A stretch of DNA of 64,000 bases. Source: Paenibacillus azoreducens (lineage in GTDB: Bacteria > Bacillota > Bacilli > Paenibacillales > Paenibacillaceae). Position numbers and translations under genes: made by a program. Under the pieces are notes generated by a model. That model was not told the origin of the DNA. It did no database searches and saw only the letters and a list, made by a program, of their open reading frames with translations. Shown here piece by piece: positions 10,118-20,183 of this stretch. The stretch covers positions 7,230,001-7,294,000 of the forward strand of contig NZ_AP025343.1 in the NCBI RefSeq assembly GCF_021654775.1, read 5' to 3'. The stretch's first letter is position 1, and every line of letters begins with the position of its first letter.

Positions 10118-11464
10118 TCAGGTTGGATTTTTTATTTTTTCTGTAATGTTATTGATTACTTTGTAAAGCTCCTGGTCATTTTGCAGCGACTGGGAGATTT
10201 TCTCATGGGCATGAATGACGGTGGTATGGTCTCGTCCGCCAAAAGCTTCCCCGATTTTGGGCAGCGAAAAATCAGTCAACTCGCGTGAAAGATACATGGC
10301 AATTTGCCGGGGAAAAGCGACGGCTTTCGTCCGTTTGCGCGCTTTGAAATCCTCCAGCTTCAAATTGTAGTACTCCCCGACCTTTTGCTGAATGTCTTGG
10401 ATGGTGATCATTTTAGGTCTGCTCGAAGGAATGATATCCTTCAGCGCTTCGGCAGCCAGATGCGTTGTCACATCTTGATTGGTAAGCGACGAATAGGCGA
10501 CGACGCGAATAAGCGCACCCTCGAGCTCGCGAATGTTGGTGTCGATCTGATTGGCGATATACATCATCGCTTCGTTCGGGATGTCGAGATTTTCGGCCTT
10601 CGCTTTTTTGCGTAAAATGGCGATCCGCGTTTCCAGATCCGGCGGTTGAATATCGGTGATGAGCCCCCATTCGAAGCGGGATCTTAGCCGGTCTTCAAGC
10701 GTCGGAATTTCCTTGGGGGGCCGGTCGCTGGAGATAATGATTTGCTTCTGTTCCTCATGCAGCGCGTTGAATGTATGGAAAAATTCCTCCTGAGTCGATT
10801 CTTTCCCAGCCAGGAATTGAATATCGTCGATCAGCAGTATATCCACGTTGCGGTATTTGTTGCGAAAGCTTTCCGCCCGGTTGTCCCGGATGGAGTTGAT
10901 GAATTCATTCGTGAATTTCTCGGAAGAAATGTATACGACGCGGCTTGCAGGGTTGTGCTCCAGAATATAGTGGCCGATGGCATGCATCAGATGCGTTTTT
11001 CCCAGTCCTACCCCTCCGTATAAAAACAAAGGGTTATAAGCTTTGGCCGGCGCCTCTGCTACGGCGAGCGAAGCCGCATGGGCGAACCGGTTCCCGGATC
11101 CAATAACGAAAGTATCAAAGGTGTATTTCGGATTCAGCATATGGTTGAATGCTTCTTCTTGGGTCACCTGAGGCATTGGAGTGGGCTGCTGGGGAACGAC
11201 ATCTGCCGGCTTGTTCTCTTCGATGACGAATTTCACGTCAACCTGTTTGCCAAGCACTTCATAAATTGTCGAGCTGACAAGCTTGGTATAGCGGCTTTCC
11301 AACCATTCAACAGCAAAGGTCGTAGGCGCGGAAATGACAACGGAGTGGTCACTCATTTGGATCGCTTTCGTTGCTTTAAACCAGGTGTCGAAGCTTGGCT
11401 TGCTAAGTTTGGTATGAATAATAGATAGGATTTCCTGCCATAATTCGGAAGTATGGCTGTCCAC
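10118..11464 (-). CDS. dnaA: Chromosomal replication initiator protein DnaA
   Basis: This 448-residue initiator has domain I with an ELWQEIL start, a short proline-rich linker (about 90-100), and an AAA+ domain with Walker [11 protein letters not shown] (about 150-159) and Walker [10 protein letters not shown]. Domain IV carries the box-recognition signature [15 protein letters not shown]. The start is a GTG with AAAGGAGTG upstream. It binds boxes on both sides of the gene (11590-11888 and 10041-10093) and probably represses its own promoter through the upstream cluster. Confidence 0.98.
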   Translation of the reverse strand: MDSHTSELWQEILSIIHTKLSKPSFDTWFKATKAIQMSDHSVVISAPTTFAVEWLESRYTKLVSSTIYEVLGKQVDVKFVIEENKPADVVPQQPTPMPQVTQEEAFNHMLNPKYTFDTFVIGSGNRFAHAASLAVAEAPAKAYNPLFLYGGVGLGKTHLMHAIGHYILEHNPASRVVYISSEKFTNEFINSIRDNRAESFRNKYRNVDILLIDDIQFLAGKESTQEEFFHTFNALHEEQKQIIISSDRPPKEIPTLEDRLRSRFEWGLITDIQPPDLETRIAILRKKAKAENLDIPNEAMMYIANQIDTNIRELEGALIRVVAYSSLTNQDVTTHLAAEALKDIIPSSRPKMITIQDIQQKVGEYYNLKLEDFKARKRTKAVAFPRQIAMYLSRELTDFSLPKIGEAFGGRDHTTVIHAHEKISQSLQNDQELYKVINNITEKIKNPT

Positions 11465-11589
11465 AGACTGTCACTCCTTTAAATCTTCCAAATGCGGCCT
11501 TGGCCTCCGCTACTTGAGTGGAATTGTCGAAAAAAAATGAAATCTGAAGTATTTTATCCCCAGTTTCACCGTTTTAGAAAATAAAAAAA

Positions 11590-11888
11590 AGTGGATAAAT
11601 TAAAATTGTTCACAAGTTTATCCACAGCTTGTTGATAATTTTATGGGTGAAGACACATATTCACAACCAAAAGTAATATAATCATAGCAAAAGAATCCCT
11701 TTTTATCAATGTATGCGGCCAATTTATCCACAAATTCAATAAGTTGTGTATAATTAATACTCACAACACTATATATTGTTTATAATTTGTTTAAGTTTCG
11801 ACAGCATTTCCAAAAACGGAAAAATAGTTGTGCACAGCTTATGCCGGAAAAAAGAGATGTACGGCAGTTTTTGTGAACAAGTGGATAA
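11590..11888. other. oriC: DnaA-box cluster upstream of dnaA
   Basis: The boxes are at 11618-11626 (TTATCCACA, plus), 11724-11732 (TTATCCACA, plus) and 11745-11753 (TTATACACA, minus). Single-mismatch boxes are at 11590-11598 (TTATCCACT, minus), 11630-11638 (TTATCAACA, minus) and 11880-11888 (TTATCCACT, minus). With the dnaA-dnaN cluster this gives the bipartite origin typical of Bacillales. Confidence 0.85.
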
Positions 11889-11964
11889 GTAGCTATTGTG
11901 GATTTTTACATTAGATGAGAGTGAAAGGCTGTGGAAAAGTCAGCTGGTCCCCTGGATCGCAAAA

Positions 11965-12148
11965 TCTATATACGTTGAATTAAGAAAAGAATAAGGAATA
12001 AGCAAGAGGGGGCAAGATTTTAAAGAAGGAGCGTTTTAGAATATCGAACTTAGGAGAAATGATTTCTTGCGAAGCTGAGGGCTTTTGAAAAAAAAAGCTG
12101 CTTCGGAGGCGTATTTATCCGTTCAATCATTAGTTCGACTTATATAGA
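11965..12148. mobile_element. MITE-like element, copy 1 (184 bp)
   Basis: Its ends are terminal inverted repeats: left TCTATATACGTTGAATTAA and the reverse complement of the right end, TCTATATAAGTCGAACTAA (three mismatches in 19). Internal blocks such as GCAAGAGG and AAGATTT and the ATCCGTTCA near the right end are shared with a second copy at 29704-29905. No ORF is present, so any transposition would need a transposase elsewhere. Confidence 0.7.
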
Positions 12149-12288
12149 GGGGAAAATGCTGCTGCGGCGTTCTTAGAAATTCGAGGTTTCGGGTTTGGAA
12201 TAAAGAGGGCAGGGATTCGGAACAAAAAAGAGGAAGGAAGCAGGCTTTGGCGGCAGCGATTTCAATGCGAAATAGAGGAAGGGTTTAG

Positions 12289-12317
12289 TTGACTTTTGGG
12301 CATTGACATGGTTAAAT
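12289..12317 (+). promoter_or_regulatory. Possible promoter of rpmH
   Basis: There is a -35 TTGACT (12289-12294), a 17-bp spacer and an extended -10 TGG-TTAAAT (12312-12317), about 80 bp before the rpmH start. Confidence 0.4.
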
Positions 12318-12395
12318 GTATAAAGGCATTTTCTGTGTAGATGAAAATGAATTAACCATAAAGGTTATGAAATCCTGTAAGGGGGTGCGCAATAC

Positions 12396-12530
12396 ATGAG
12401 ACCGACATTTAAACCAAATGTGAGCAAACGCAAAAAGGTTCATGGTTTCCGGAAAAGAATGAGCACGAAAAACGGCCGTAAAGTGCTGGCTGCTCGTCGC
12501 CAGAAGGGCAGAAAAGTATTGAGTGCGTAA
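12396..12530 (+). CDS. rpmH: 50S ribosomal protein L34
   Basis: This 44-residue, highly basic protein starts [20 protein letters not shown] and ends GRKVLSA, matching L34 along its whole length. The start ATG follows GGGGGTG. It is the first gene of the rightward arm and is followed by a strong terminator, so rnpA is probably expressed partly from another promoter. Confidence 0.97.
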   Translation: MRPTFKPNVSKRKKVHGFRKRMSTKNGRKVLAARRQKGRKVLSA

Positions 12531-12910
12531 ATTTCGTGCATGAAGACCACTGCGGTGGTCTTTTTTTCTTCAATTTGGATGGAGTCGCGTGAAATAAGAG
12601 GGGGATGACCCCCGGATCGTACTTTGAATGATGTAAAAAGAGGGACGAATGCATGCCTGTCGGTTTATGATGAAGCGGGATTGACAATAATGTTGATGCA
12701 TTTCCCTTATATATATGAAGCAAAAATTTTTAACGTCCTTTATCTCAGGTGGGAAACGGTTGCAGTGCTACTCTAAAATTGCCCGCTTTACCCAAATGAT
12801 CATTTAGAGGATGCTGATGATAAGAGTCTTAATCATATTTTGACTCTTGCGAATTTGTCAAGAAATGACCGCTTGGTATTACCGAGCGGAGGAGCAGGCA
12901 GGGGATAGGG
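12531..12910. other. Intergenic region rpmH-rnpA
   Basis: After the rpmH terminator nothing is clearly recognised. TTGACA near 12681 is followed by A/T-rich sequence (CTTATATATATG), but the spacing is too long for a convincing SigA promoter. A weak terminal hairpin (CCGCTTGGTATTACCGAGCGG-like) lies at about 12868-12890. Confidence 0.35.
12543..12568 (+). terminator. Rho-independent terminator of rpmH
   Basis: AAGACCAC-tgcg-GTGGTCTT forms a perfect 8-bp stem followed by a run of T residues, 13 bases after the rpmH stop. Confidence 0.9.
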
Positions 12911-13261
12911 TTGCAAAAAAGTTTGCGATTACGAAACCGCGCTGACTTCAGTCGCGTATATCGTCATGGGAAGTCTTTCGCGAACCATCAGTTCGTCGTG
13001 TACTGGTTTCGTAAAAAAGATGTAGAAAAGTTTCGAGTAGGAATTTCCGTCAGCAAAAAAGTAGGGAATGCTGTTGTTCGCAACCGAATGCGCCGACTCG
13101 TCAAAGAAATTGTCCGGCATCATGAGGACAAGCTGATCGAGCACGTGGACCTTGTGTTTATCGTCCGCAAAGGCGCGCTCGATATGCCATACAAGGACTT
13201 GGAAAAGAGCATTCTTCATGTGCTCCGTAAAGCATCGCTGCTGCGGCCGCCGGGGCTTTGA
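12911..13261 (+). CDS. rnpA: Ribonuclease P protein component
   Basis: This 116-residue basic protein assists the RNA subunit in maturing tRNA 5' ends. The family signature KKVGNAVVRNRMRRLVKE lies at about residues 50-67, after the N-terminal LRNRADFSRVYRHGKS. The start codon is TTG at 12911 (MQKSLRLR), preceded by a weak AGGGGATAGG. The rpmH-rnpA-spoIIIJ-jag order is conserved in bacteria. Confidence 0.95.
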   Translation: MQKSLRLRNRADFSRVYRHGKSFANHQFVVYWFRKKDVEKFRVGISVSKKVGNAVVRNRMRRLVKEIVRHHEDKLIEHVDLVFIVRKGALDMPYKDLEKSILHVLRKASLLRPPGL

Positions 13262-13334
13262 AAGTTGGTTTCTTTGTCCTATTAATTATGGTATGATTTA
13301 CGTTGAACGCCAGTAGTCAGAGAGGGGTTATGAA

Positions 13335-14243
13335 GTGTCGCTATTCAAGACGAGACGAGGCAGGAAGTGGATCCTCCTCATTGCTGTAATGCTGCTTGCT
13401 GTAATGGTGTTAACAGCATGTGGTTCGAATTCGGTAACGTATACGACCGAGGATATGAAAAGCAGCGGCAGTTTCTGGCAGAGAAACGTCGTTTATTATT
13501 TCTCGCTTGCACTAGATACGTTCGCACATTGGTTTAATGGTGCATATGGATTGGCCGTCCTTGTGATGGTGATTATTGTACGTACGCTTATTTTGCCACT
13601 GTCCATCAAACAGGTTCGAAGCTCCAAAGCGATGCAGGCGATTCAGCCTGAGCTCGCAAAAATCAAGCAAAAATACAAGGATAACCCCGAGAAGCAGCAG
13701 CAGGAAACGATGCGCTTGTTCCAGGAAAACAAGGTTAATCCGATGGCAGGATGTCTGCCGCTAATTGTGCAGATGCCTGTTTTTATCGCTCTCTATAATT
13801 CGATTATTCACAATAAGTATTTGTATGAACATTCTTTCCTGTGGCTCCAGCTTGGTAAGCCGGATCATACGTTTATTCTTCCTCTGCTGGCTGCAGCGAC
13901 GACATTCCTGCAAACACGTATGATGATGAAGATGAACCCAAGCCCGCAGCAGGGCGCCATGCAGTTTATGATGTTTGTGTATCCGGTGCTGATCTTCTTC
14001 ATGTCCTATCAGTTCCCGTCCGCACTGCCGCTGTATTGGTTCTTGAGTAATCTGTACACGATCGTGCAGAACTATTTCCTGTACCGCAACAACAACTCCA
14101 CCGCTAATGTTGCGGCCGTGTCCACGGCCGGTGACGGCAATGCCAAAGGCGGCAAAAATAACGGCGGCCAAAGCAACAAAGGCGGCAAAAACAATAAGGC
14201 CAATGCGGGAAAAGGTAAAAAGGAGGCCAAAAAAACTAAATGA
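13335..14243 (+). CDS. spoIIIJ: Membrane protein insertase YidC/SpoIIIJ (lipoprotein)
   Basis: This 302-residue membrane insertase has a lipoprotein signal peptide with lipobox LTAC (Cys29), then five predicted membrane segments. The conserved substrate-groove arginine (about R83, in VMVIIVRTLILPLS) and the QMPVFIALYN segment are present. The C terminus is a Gly/Asn/Lys-rich hydrophilic tail. In Bacillus, SpoIIIJ is one of two YidC paralogues and is needed at stage III of sporulation. The start is GTG after GAGAGGGG. The stop overlaps the jag start by four bases. Confidence 0.95.
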   Translation: MSLFKTRRGRKWILLIAVMLLAVMVLTACGSNSVTYTTEDMKSSGSFWQRNVVYYFSLALDTFAHWFNGAYGLAVLVMVIIVRTLILPLSIKQVRSSKAMQAIQPELAKIKQKYKDNPEKQQQETMRLFQENKVNPMAGCLPLIVQMPVFIALYNSIIHNKYLYEHSFLWLQLGKPDHTFILPLLAAATTFLQTRMMMKMNPSPQQGAMQFMMFVYPVLIFFMSYQFPSALPLYWFLSNLYTIVQNYFLYRNNNSTANVAAVSTAGDGNAKGGKNNGGQSNKGGKNNKANAGKGKKEAKKTK

Positions 14244-14950
14244 GCAAAGTCGTCGCTTCAGGAAAAACCATTGAAGAAGCTGTAAAAAAAGGGTTGGCCC
14301 AGCTTGGTGTAAGCCAGGACCGCGTTTCGGTCAATATCATATCACAGCCGTCAAAAGGATTCCTGGGACTGATTGGCGTCAAGGAAGCGAAGGTCGAGCT
14401 GACATTGCTGCCTGAGCCAGATCCTAAGCCAATCCAAGTCAAGACGGCATCAACATTGCCTTTAGATCCGGTACTGCCGGAGGCCGAAGAGATACAACCT
14501 GGGCTGGATCCTTATGAGGAAGCCGTAAAATTCATCAAGGATGTCGGCAATAGCATGGGATTGGAAGTCACCGTAGACGTGCAGCATGCCAAGGATGTTA
14601 CAACACTTCATATTTTCGGACCCGATTTGGGCCTGATTATCGGCAGAAGGGGGCAAACCCTTGACGCCTTGCAATATTTAGCTAATATCGTAGCCAATCG
14701 CTATTCGGATAGCTTCATCCGCATCGTACTTGATGCTGAAAATTTTCGTGAGCGACGCAAAAAAACGTTGGAAGATTTGGCGGATCGCCTTGCCGGGCGC
14801 GTAATCCGGTCCCGCAAGGAAGTTGTGCTCGAGCCGATGTCCCCACAGGAGCGGAAGGTCATCCACTCCAGACTGCAGGATCATCCGCAGGTAAAGACGT
14901 ACAGTAAAGGCGAAGAGCCTAACCGCCGTATTGTCATTACATTAAAGTAG
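14240..14950 (+). CDS. jag: SpoIIIJ-associated RNA-binding protein Jag/KhpB
   Basis: This 236-residue protein has three parts: an N-terminal Jag-N domain (VVASGKTIEEAVKKGLAQLG, then SKGFLGLIGVKEAKVE), a KH domain with LGLIIGRRGQTLDALQYLAN, and a C-terminal R3H domain (MSPQERKVIHSRL, then SKGEEPNRRIVITLK). Homologues bind RNA together with KhpA and affect cell-wall synthesis. Its ATGA overlap with spoIIIJ indicates translational coupling. Confidence 0.95.
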   Translation: MSKVVASGKTIEEAVKKGLAQLGVSQDRVSVNIISQPSKGFLGLIGVKEAKVELTLLPEPDPKPIQVKTASTLPLDPVLPEAEEIQPGLDPYEEAVKFIKDVGNSMGLEVTVDVQHAKDVTTLHIFGPDLGLIIGRRGQTLDALQYLANIVANRYSDSFIRIVLDAENFRERRKKTLEDLADRLAGRVIRSRKEVVLEPMSPQERKVIHSRLQDHPQVKTYSKGEEPNRRIVITLK

Positions 14951-15006
14951 ATGAGATAAGAATCTGGCAGCGTCCTGTGGATTAATAATGATCCTTAAGA
15001 TGATGT

Positions 15007-15054
15007 GCAATGACTTTATTTAGCTCTCGCAGCTGATGAAGTCATTGCTTTTTT
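15007..15054 (+). terminator. Terminator of the spoIIIJ-jag operon
   Basis: GCAATGACTT and AAGTCATTGC form a perfect 10-bp stem with a 22-nt loop, followed by six T residues. Confidence 0.8.
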
Positions 15055-15156
15055 CGTAGATATGGAGCTGCATCCCAAGTCTTGGTCTTTCCCGGGTTGG
15101 ATAAGATAGAGATGGGGGCAACGGAAGAAGAAAGCATGAAGAAGAGGTGAGTAAAG

Positions 15157-16533
15157 TTGCTTAGTGATACAATTGCAGCTATCTCAACGGCAGTAGGGGA
15201 AGCGGGGATTGCGGTTATACGCGTAAGCGGACCTGATTCCATTGCCGAGGTGGATGGTGTTTTTCATAGTAAAACCAAGCTGGCCGATGCAGCGACGCAT
15301 ACCGTTCATTATGGTCATATTGTTGATCCGGACAGTAACGAGCGCGTGGAGGAGGTTTTGGTTACGGTCATGCGGGCTCCGCGTTCTTTTACGACAGAGG
15401 ATGTGGTGGAGATCAGCACGCATGGCGGCGTCATATCCGTAAAAAGAGTGATGGACTTGCTGCTGCAGCAAAATATCCGTCTGGCCGAACCAGGGGAATT
15501 TACTAAAAGGGCTTTTTTGAATGGTCGCATCGATTTGTCGCAAGCTGAAGCTGTGATCGATTTGATCAGGTCCAAATCGGATCGGGCATTCTCCGTGGCA
15601 CTCAAACAGGTGGAAGGAAGTTTGTCCGAGCAAATCAGACAGCTTCGCCATACGCTGGTGGAGACCATGGCTCATATCGAGGTCAATATCGATTATCCTG
15701 AACATGATGTAGAATCCCTCACAGCCGAGTTTATTAAAGAAAAAAGCAAGGAAGTTATGCATGGCATTGCCAAATTGCTGAAAACAGCGGAACAAGGAAA
15801 AATTTTGCGTGAGGGGATAACGACGGCTATTGTCGGACGGCCTAATGTAGGCAAGTCTTCGCTGCTGAACGCTTTGGCCCACACGAACCGTGCGATTGTT
15901 ACGGATATTCCGGGAACGACACGTGATGTGATTGAAGAGTTTGTTACGATTAATAATATTCCTTTGAAGCTGCTGGATACCGCCGGTATACGCGAAACGA
16001 TGGACGTCGTGGAGCAGATTGGGGTGGAACGTTCCAAACATGCCGTGACAGAGGCCGATTTGATTTTGCTTGTGCTGAATGGCAGCGAGCCGCTGCATGA
16101 GGATGAATTGGAATTAATGGAACAAATCCGCGGTAGACAATCCATTGTTATTATGAATAAAATGGATTTACCTCAACAACTGGATAAGGATATCCTTGCC
16201 CGTTATTATGCGGAAGATTTGATCGTGCCGATGTCCGTAAAAACACAGGAAGGGATCGATGCGCTGGAAAAAGCGATATCGGAGCTCTTTTTCAGCGGCA
16301 GCATTGAAACAGGCGATCTTACGTATGTCAGCAACGTGCGTCATATCGCCTTGTTGAAAAAAGCGAATAAATCGCTGCAGGATGCTTATGAAGCTGCCGA
16401 ACAATTCATTCCGATCGATATGATCCAGATTGATGTTCGTTTGGCATGGGAGCAGCTCGGCGAGATCGTTGGCGATACGGCGTCTGACTCGCTGTTGGAT
16501 CAAATTTTCTCGCAGTTCTGCTTAGGCAAATAA
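15157..16533 (+). CDS. mnmE: tRNA-5-carboxymethylaminomethyl-2-thiouridine GTPase MnmE
   Basis: This 458-residue protein works with MnmG to modify the wobble uridine of several tRNAs. An N-terminal folate-binding domain (DTIAAISTAVGEAGIAVIRV) is followed by a helical domain. The inserted G domain has GRPNVGKSSLLNAL (G1), DIPGTTRD (G2), DTAGIRET (G3) and NKMDLP (G4). The C terminus ends FCLGK, the family's C-[I/L]-G-K motif with the catalytic Cys. The TTG start follows AAGAGGTGA. It is next to its partner mnmG. Confidence 0.97.
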   Translation: MLSDTIAAISTAVGEAGIAVIRVSGPDSIAEVDGVFHSKTKLADAATHTVHYGHIVDPDSNERVEEVLVTVMRAPRSFTTEDVVEISTHGGVISVKRVMDLLLQQNIRLAEPGEFTKRAFLNGRIDLSQAEAVIDLIRSKSDRAFSVALKQVEGSLSEQIRQLRHTLVETMAHIEVNIDYPEHDVESLTAEFIKEKSKEVMHGIAKLLKTAEQGKILREGITTAIVGRPNVGKSSLLNALAHTNRAIVTDIPGTTRDVIEEFVTINNIPLKLLDTAGIRETMDVVEQIGVERSKHAVTEADLILLVLNGSEPLHEDELELMEQIRGRQSIVIMNKMDLPQQLDKDILARYYAEDLIVPMSVKTQEGIDALEKAISELFFSGSIETGDLTYVSNVRHIALLKKANKSLQDAYEAAEQFIPIDMIQIDVRLAWEQLGEIVGDTASDSLLDQIFSQFCLGK

Positions 16534-16701
16534 GGAATATCTTATAGAGCCGGTTAAATCATTGATGCTTGATTATGAGGCATACCATCCAGAATTCCTT
16601 TTGAATAGTTTCGGTAGTATTAGTTTTATCTTCTAACCTGAGTATTAAGCCAGGTCGCTTATATAGAAATTTATTTTTTTAAAATTAAAGGAGGTTATAT
16701 T

Positions 16702-18588
16702 ATGAGTTACGATGGCGGCAGCTATGATGTCATTATCATCGGTGCGGGTCATGCCGGTTGTGAAGCTGCCCTCGCCGCAGCCCGGATGGGCTGCAGCACA
16801 TTGATGATAACGATCAATTTGGATATGGTCGCTTTTATGCCATGTAATCCCTCGATTGGAGGACCGGCCAAAGGCCATGTCGTTCGTGAAATCGACGCAT
16901 TGGGCGGCGAAATGGGACGCAACATCGATAAAACTTTTATTCAAATGCGCATGCTGAACACAGGAAAAGGGCCGGCCGTGCATGCATTGCGCGCCCAAGC
17001 CGATAAATTTTTGTACCAGCATACAATGAAAGAAACGATGGAGAAGGAACCTAACTTGACCATGCGCCAAGGTATGGTGGAAGAGTTGATTGTAGAAGAC
17101 GGTGCATGTGTTGGTGTGATCACCAAAACCGGAACGGCATACCGCGGCAAGTCGATCGTGCTAACAACAGGCACTTATCTGCGCGGCAAGGTCATTATGG
17201 GTGAGATGACGTACGAAAGTGGTCCGAATAACCAACAGCCTTCAATCAAACTGGCTGAAAATCTGCGTCAGCTTGGTTTTGATCTCGTCCGCTTTAAAAC
17301 AGGAACGCCTCCGCGCGTTCATAAATCGACCATCGATTTCTCGAAAACGGAAATTCAGCCAGGGGATGAAAAACCGAAGTTTTTCTCGTATGAGACAGAA
17401 AGTTCCGATAACGAGCAGCTTCCTTGCTGGCTGACCTATACGTCGCTTGAAACGCATCAAATCATTAATGCGAACCTGCACCGTGCGCCAATGTTCTCAG
17501 GCATTATCGAAGGAACAGGGCCGCGTTATTGCCCGTCTATTGAGGATAAAATCGTTCGTTTTAGCGATAAGCCGAAACATCAAATTTTCCTCGAACCGGA
17601 AGGCAAAAACACTTCTGAATATTATGTCCAAGGCCTCTCCACCAGTATGCCTGAGGATGTTCAGCTGGCGATGCTCCGCTCCATTCCAGGTCTGGAAAAA
17701 GTGGAAATGATGCGTAACGGATATGCGATCGAATATGATGCGATTGTGCCCACCCAGCTATGGCCTTCACTTGAAACAAAAATGATTCAAGGCTTGTTTA
17801 CGGCCGGACAAATCAACGGCACCTCGGGTTATGAGGAAGCCGCCGGTCAAGGCATTATGGCGGGAATTAACGCCGCGCGGCGCGTACAAGGCAAAGAGCC
17901 TGTTATTTTGGATCGTTCCCAAGGGTATATCGGTGTATTGATTGATGATTTGGTCACAAAAGGCACCAATGAACCCTATCGTTTGCTCACATCGCGTGCC
18001 GAATACCGGCTGCTTCTGCGCCATGACAACGCCGATCTCCGTTTGACTCCGGTCGGGCATGAAATCGGTTTGATTACCGATGAACGTTTCGCCAAATTCC
18101 TGGATAAGAAGGAAAAGGTAGAACGGGAAATTGAACGACTGCAGGCAGCGAAAGTTGGACCATCGCATGTCAATGAACTGCTGGAACGTTTGGGTTCCGC
18201 TCCGATCCAGGATGGAAGCAATTTGCTTACTATTTTGCGCCGGCCTGAAGTAAGCCATGATCATGTGGAAGAGATTTCTCCATCTCCATTTGAATTAACC
18301 GAAGAGATGAAAGAGCAGGTTGAGATTCAAATCAAATATGCCGGATATATCGAAAAGCAGCTTGCACATGTGGAACGTCTGAAAAAGATGGATAAGAAAA
18401 AGATTCCGGAAACAATTGATTACAATGAAATTGAAGGCATTGCCATTGAAGCGCGGCAGAAGCTCTCCAGTATCCGTCCGATTTCCATCGGTCAGGCTTC
18501 CCGTATTTCGGGCGTTACGCCTGCGGATATTTCTATTCTGCTCGTTTACCTGGAACACTATAACCGGGTAACGGCTGCAAGAGGTTAA
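16702..18588 (+). CDS. mnmG: tRNA uridine 5-carboxymethylaminomethyl modification enzyme MnmG (GidA)
   Basis: This 628-residue FAD-binding partner of MnmE has the dinucleotide-binding motif [19 protein letters not shown] near the N terminus. Family blocks are [46 protein letters not shown] and the C-terminal helical domain. It starts at an ATG with a perfect AAAGGAGG upstream, 168 bp after mnmE. rsmG follows three bases after the stop. Confidence 0.97.
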   Translation: MSYDGGSYDVIIIGAGHAGCEAALAAARMGCSTLMITINLDMVAFMPCNPSIGGPAKGHVVREIDALGGEMGRNIDKTFIQMRMLNTGKGPAVHALRAQADKFLYQHTMKETMEKEPNLTMRQGMVEELIVEDGACVGVITKTGTAYRGKSIVLTTGTYLRGKVIMGEMTYESGPNNQQPSIKLAENLRQLGFDLVRFKTGTPPRVHKSTIDFSKTEIQPGDEKPKFFSYETESSDNEQLPCWLTYTSLETHQIINANLHRAPMFSGIIEGTGPRYCPSIEDKIVRFSDKPKHQIFLEPEGKNTSEYYVQGLSTSMPEDVQLAMLRSIPGLEKVEMMRNGYAIEYDAIVPTQLWPSLETKMIQGLFTAGQINGTSGYEEAAGQGIMAGINAARRVQGKEPVILDRSQGYIGVLIDDLVTKGTNEPYRLLTSRAEYRLLLRHDNADLRLTPVGHEIGLITDERFAKFLDKKEKVEREIERLQAAKVGPSHVNELLERLGSAPIQDGSNLLTILRRPEVSHDHVEEISPSPFELTEEMKEQVEIQIKYAGYIEKQLAHVERLKKMDKKKIPETIDYNEIEGIAIEARQKLSSIRPISIGQASRISGVTPADISILLVYLEHYNRVTAARG

Positions 18589-18591
18589 GCG

Positions 18592-19311
18592 ATGGATCAA
18601 ATACAAGAATCATTTACAAAGCGGCTGCATGAGAAAGGCATTACCATCGATTCATCCCAACTCGATCAGTTCGAAACCTATTACAAAGAACTGGTGTCAT
18701 GGAATGAAAAAATGAACCTAACAGGAATTACGGAGCGGGAACAGGTGTATACGAAGCATTTCTACGATTCGGTATCCCTTGCATTTTATGTGAATATGAA
18801 CAATGTCAAGACGATAGCCGATATCGGTTCCGGGGCCGGTTTCCCCGGAATTCCGCTTAAAATTTGTTTCCCTCATTTAAAGCTAACCATTATTGATTCG
18901 CTTAATAAGCGAATTAACTTTTTGCAGCATATTGTGCAGGAAACCGGCCTTGAACATGTTCAGTTACTGCATGGGCGGGCCGAGGATTGGGCTCGGAAAC
19001 CAGAGCACCGGGATCATTATGATCTCGTTACAGCCAGAGCTGTTGCGAAGCTTGCGGTTCTGAATGAATTTTGTTTACCCTATGTTAGGGTAGGGGGCAT
19101 ATTCGCGGCGATGAAAGGAAGCAGTCCGGATGAAGAAATCAAGGAAGCTTCGCACAGTTTGAAGGAGCTCAAAGGAAAACTTCAACGGGTGGAACGTTTC
19201 ACTCTCCCAGTGGAGGATTCGGAGCGGCATATCGTCGTGATCGATAAAACGGCCGCTACCCCCAAAAAATATCCGCGCAAAGCGGGTACAGCTCTGAAAA
19301 CACCGTTGTAA
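18592..19311 (+). CDS. rsmG: 16S rRNA (guanine-N7)-methyltransferase RsmG (GidB)
   Basis: This 239-residue SAM-dependent methyltransferase modifies G527 (E. coli numbering) of 16S rRNA. The SAM-binding motif IADIGSGAGFPGIPLKI is at about residues 75-91. YDLVTARAVAKL and a basic C-terminal tail (PKKYPRKAGTALKTPL) are typical. Loss of this enzyme gives low-level streptomycin resistance in several bacteria. It is coupled to mnmG with a 3-bp gap. Confidence 0.96.
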   Translation: MDQIQESFTKRLHEKGITIDSSQLDQFETYYKELVSWNEKMNLTGITEREQVYTKHFYDSVSLAFYVNMNNVKTIADIGSGAGFPGIPLKICFPHLKLTIIDSLNKRINFLQHIVQETGLEHVQLLHGRAEDWARKPEHRDHYDLVTARAVAKLAVLNEFCLPYVRVGGIFAAMKGSSPDEEIKEASHSLKELKGKLQRVERFTLPVEDSERHIVVIDKTAATPKKYPRKAGTALKTPL

Positions 19312-19369
19312 TAAAACTCATGACCTCGGACAGCATAGAGGAAATGATAGATTGAAAGATAGAATGAAG

Positions 19370-19397
19370 GGGATGTTTCACGTGAAACATTCCCTTT
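19370..19397 (+). terminator. Terminator of rsmG built on a parS site
   Basis: The stem GGGGATGTTTCA / TGAAACATTCCC is followed by seven T residues about 60 bp after the rsmG stop. The arms are the two halves of parS. Confidence 0.75.
19374..19389. other. parS, Spo0J/ParB-binding centromere site
   Basis: TGTTTCACGTGAAACA is a perfect 16-bp palindrome matching the bacterial parS consensus (TGTTNCACGTGAAACA). It lies about 7.9 kb right of dnaA, in the origin-proximal zone where Spo0J loads and spreads and where SMC is recruited. Confidence 0.95.
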
Positions 19398-20183
19398 TTT
19401 TATCCTAAGCCTTATAGTGATACCACTATCAAATGAAATAATAGTTTATTGCCCAGGGCGGAAATTTATACTTAGGGGCATATCCATACATCGCGAAAAG
19501 AATCTACAGATAAATAGTATGTATAACTCTTGAATGTTACATAAGTACGAATGTTTCACCCACCTTTTAAAGCTTCCTTTATATAACATTGGAGAATGTA
19601 TCCTGCAACCTACACAATTCCATTTTTAATGCCACCACTGGAAATGAGATAATTCAATAGCATAAAAACATGCTTCAAACGTTGTAACTTCTAATAGATT
19701 GAGAGCTTTCATATTTAAAAAAAATAGTGTTTGGCAGGAAAAAAAGGGGACTTTGGAGAATAGGATTATATGAAAAAAAGTGGTAGAATAGAGAGAGTAT
19801 TATGACTTGATTCAATACGAATAAAATTGCCTCTGAAGGACGATTTTTTATGCCGTTTTATAAATTGAACTGAAGTGTAATTTTCCATCTCTTTCAAAAA
19901 TTCTATTTAAAAGAAGACTGGTTTTTCTTTAATTCAATTTATATTCGCATGCTGATTTTTGTGCAAGCAATGGTCAAAGTGCAGGTGACTAAAAATCAGT
20001 TTTATAACATATTAACCTGTACAGCGATAATGGATGGTTTCACTTTAGAATCCGTCGATGTTAAGGGCGGTCTGCAAGACGGATTGAATCATGGTTTAGA
20101 TGAACAAGCAGTCAAATGCAATATCAATGCTGGCCAAGCGCTTTGCCAAAGTGCTATTACGAAATTAGGTGGTAGTGTACGGA

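Larger units (their letters stand above)
11465..12395. other. oriC intergenic region dnaA / rpmH
   Basis: This 931-bp divergent region holds no gene. It contains the upstream DnaA-box cluster (11590-11888), a MITE-like repeat (11965-12148) and the rpmH promoter (12289-12317). The sequence between the boxes is strongly A/T-rich. Confidence 0.8.
19312..20183. other. Intergenic region rsmG-noc with parS
   Basis: This 872-bp stretch holds a parS site/terminator (19370-19397). No convincing gene or known RNA was seen in the rest. A short frame at 19949-20203 overlaps the noc start but has no ribosome-binding site. The sequence is A/T-rich and probably carries the noc promoter. Confidence 0.6.

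Noticed and set aside
12681-12715. TTGACA followed by TATATATA before rnpA
   Set aside because: The spacing to any -10-like hexamer is about 20-21 bp, too long for a confident SigA promoter.
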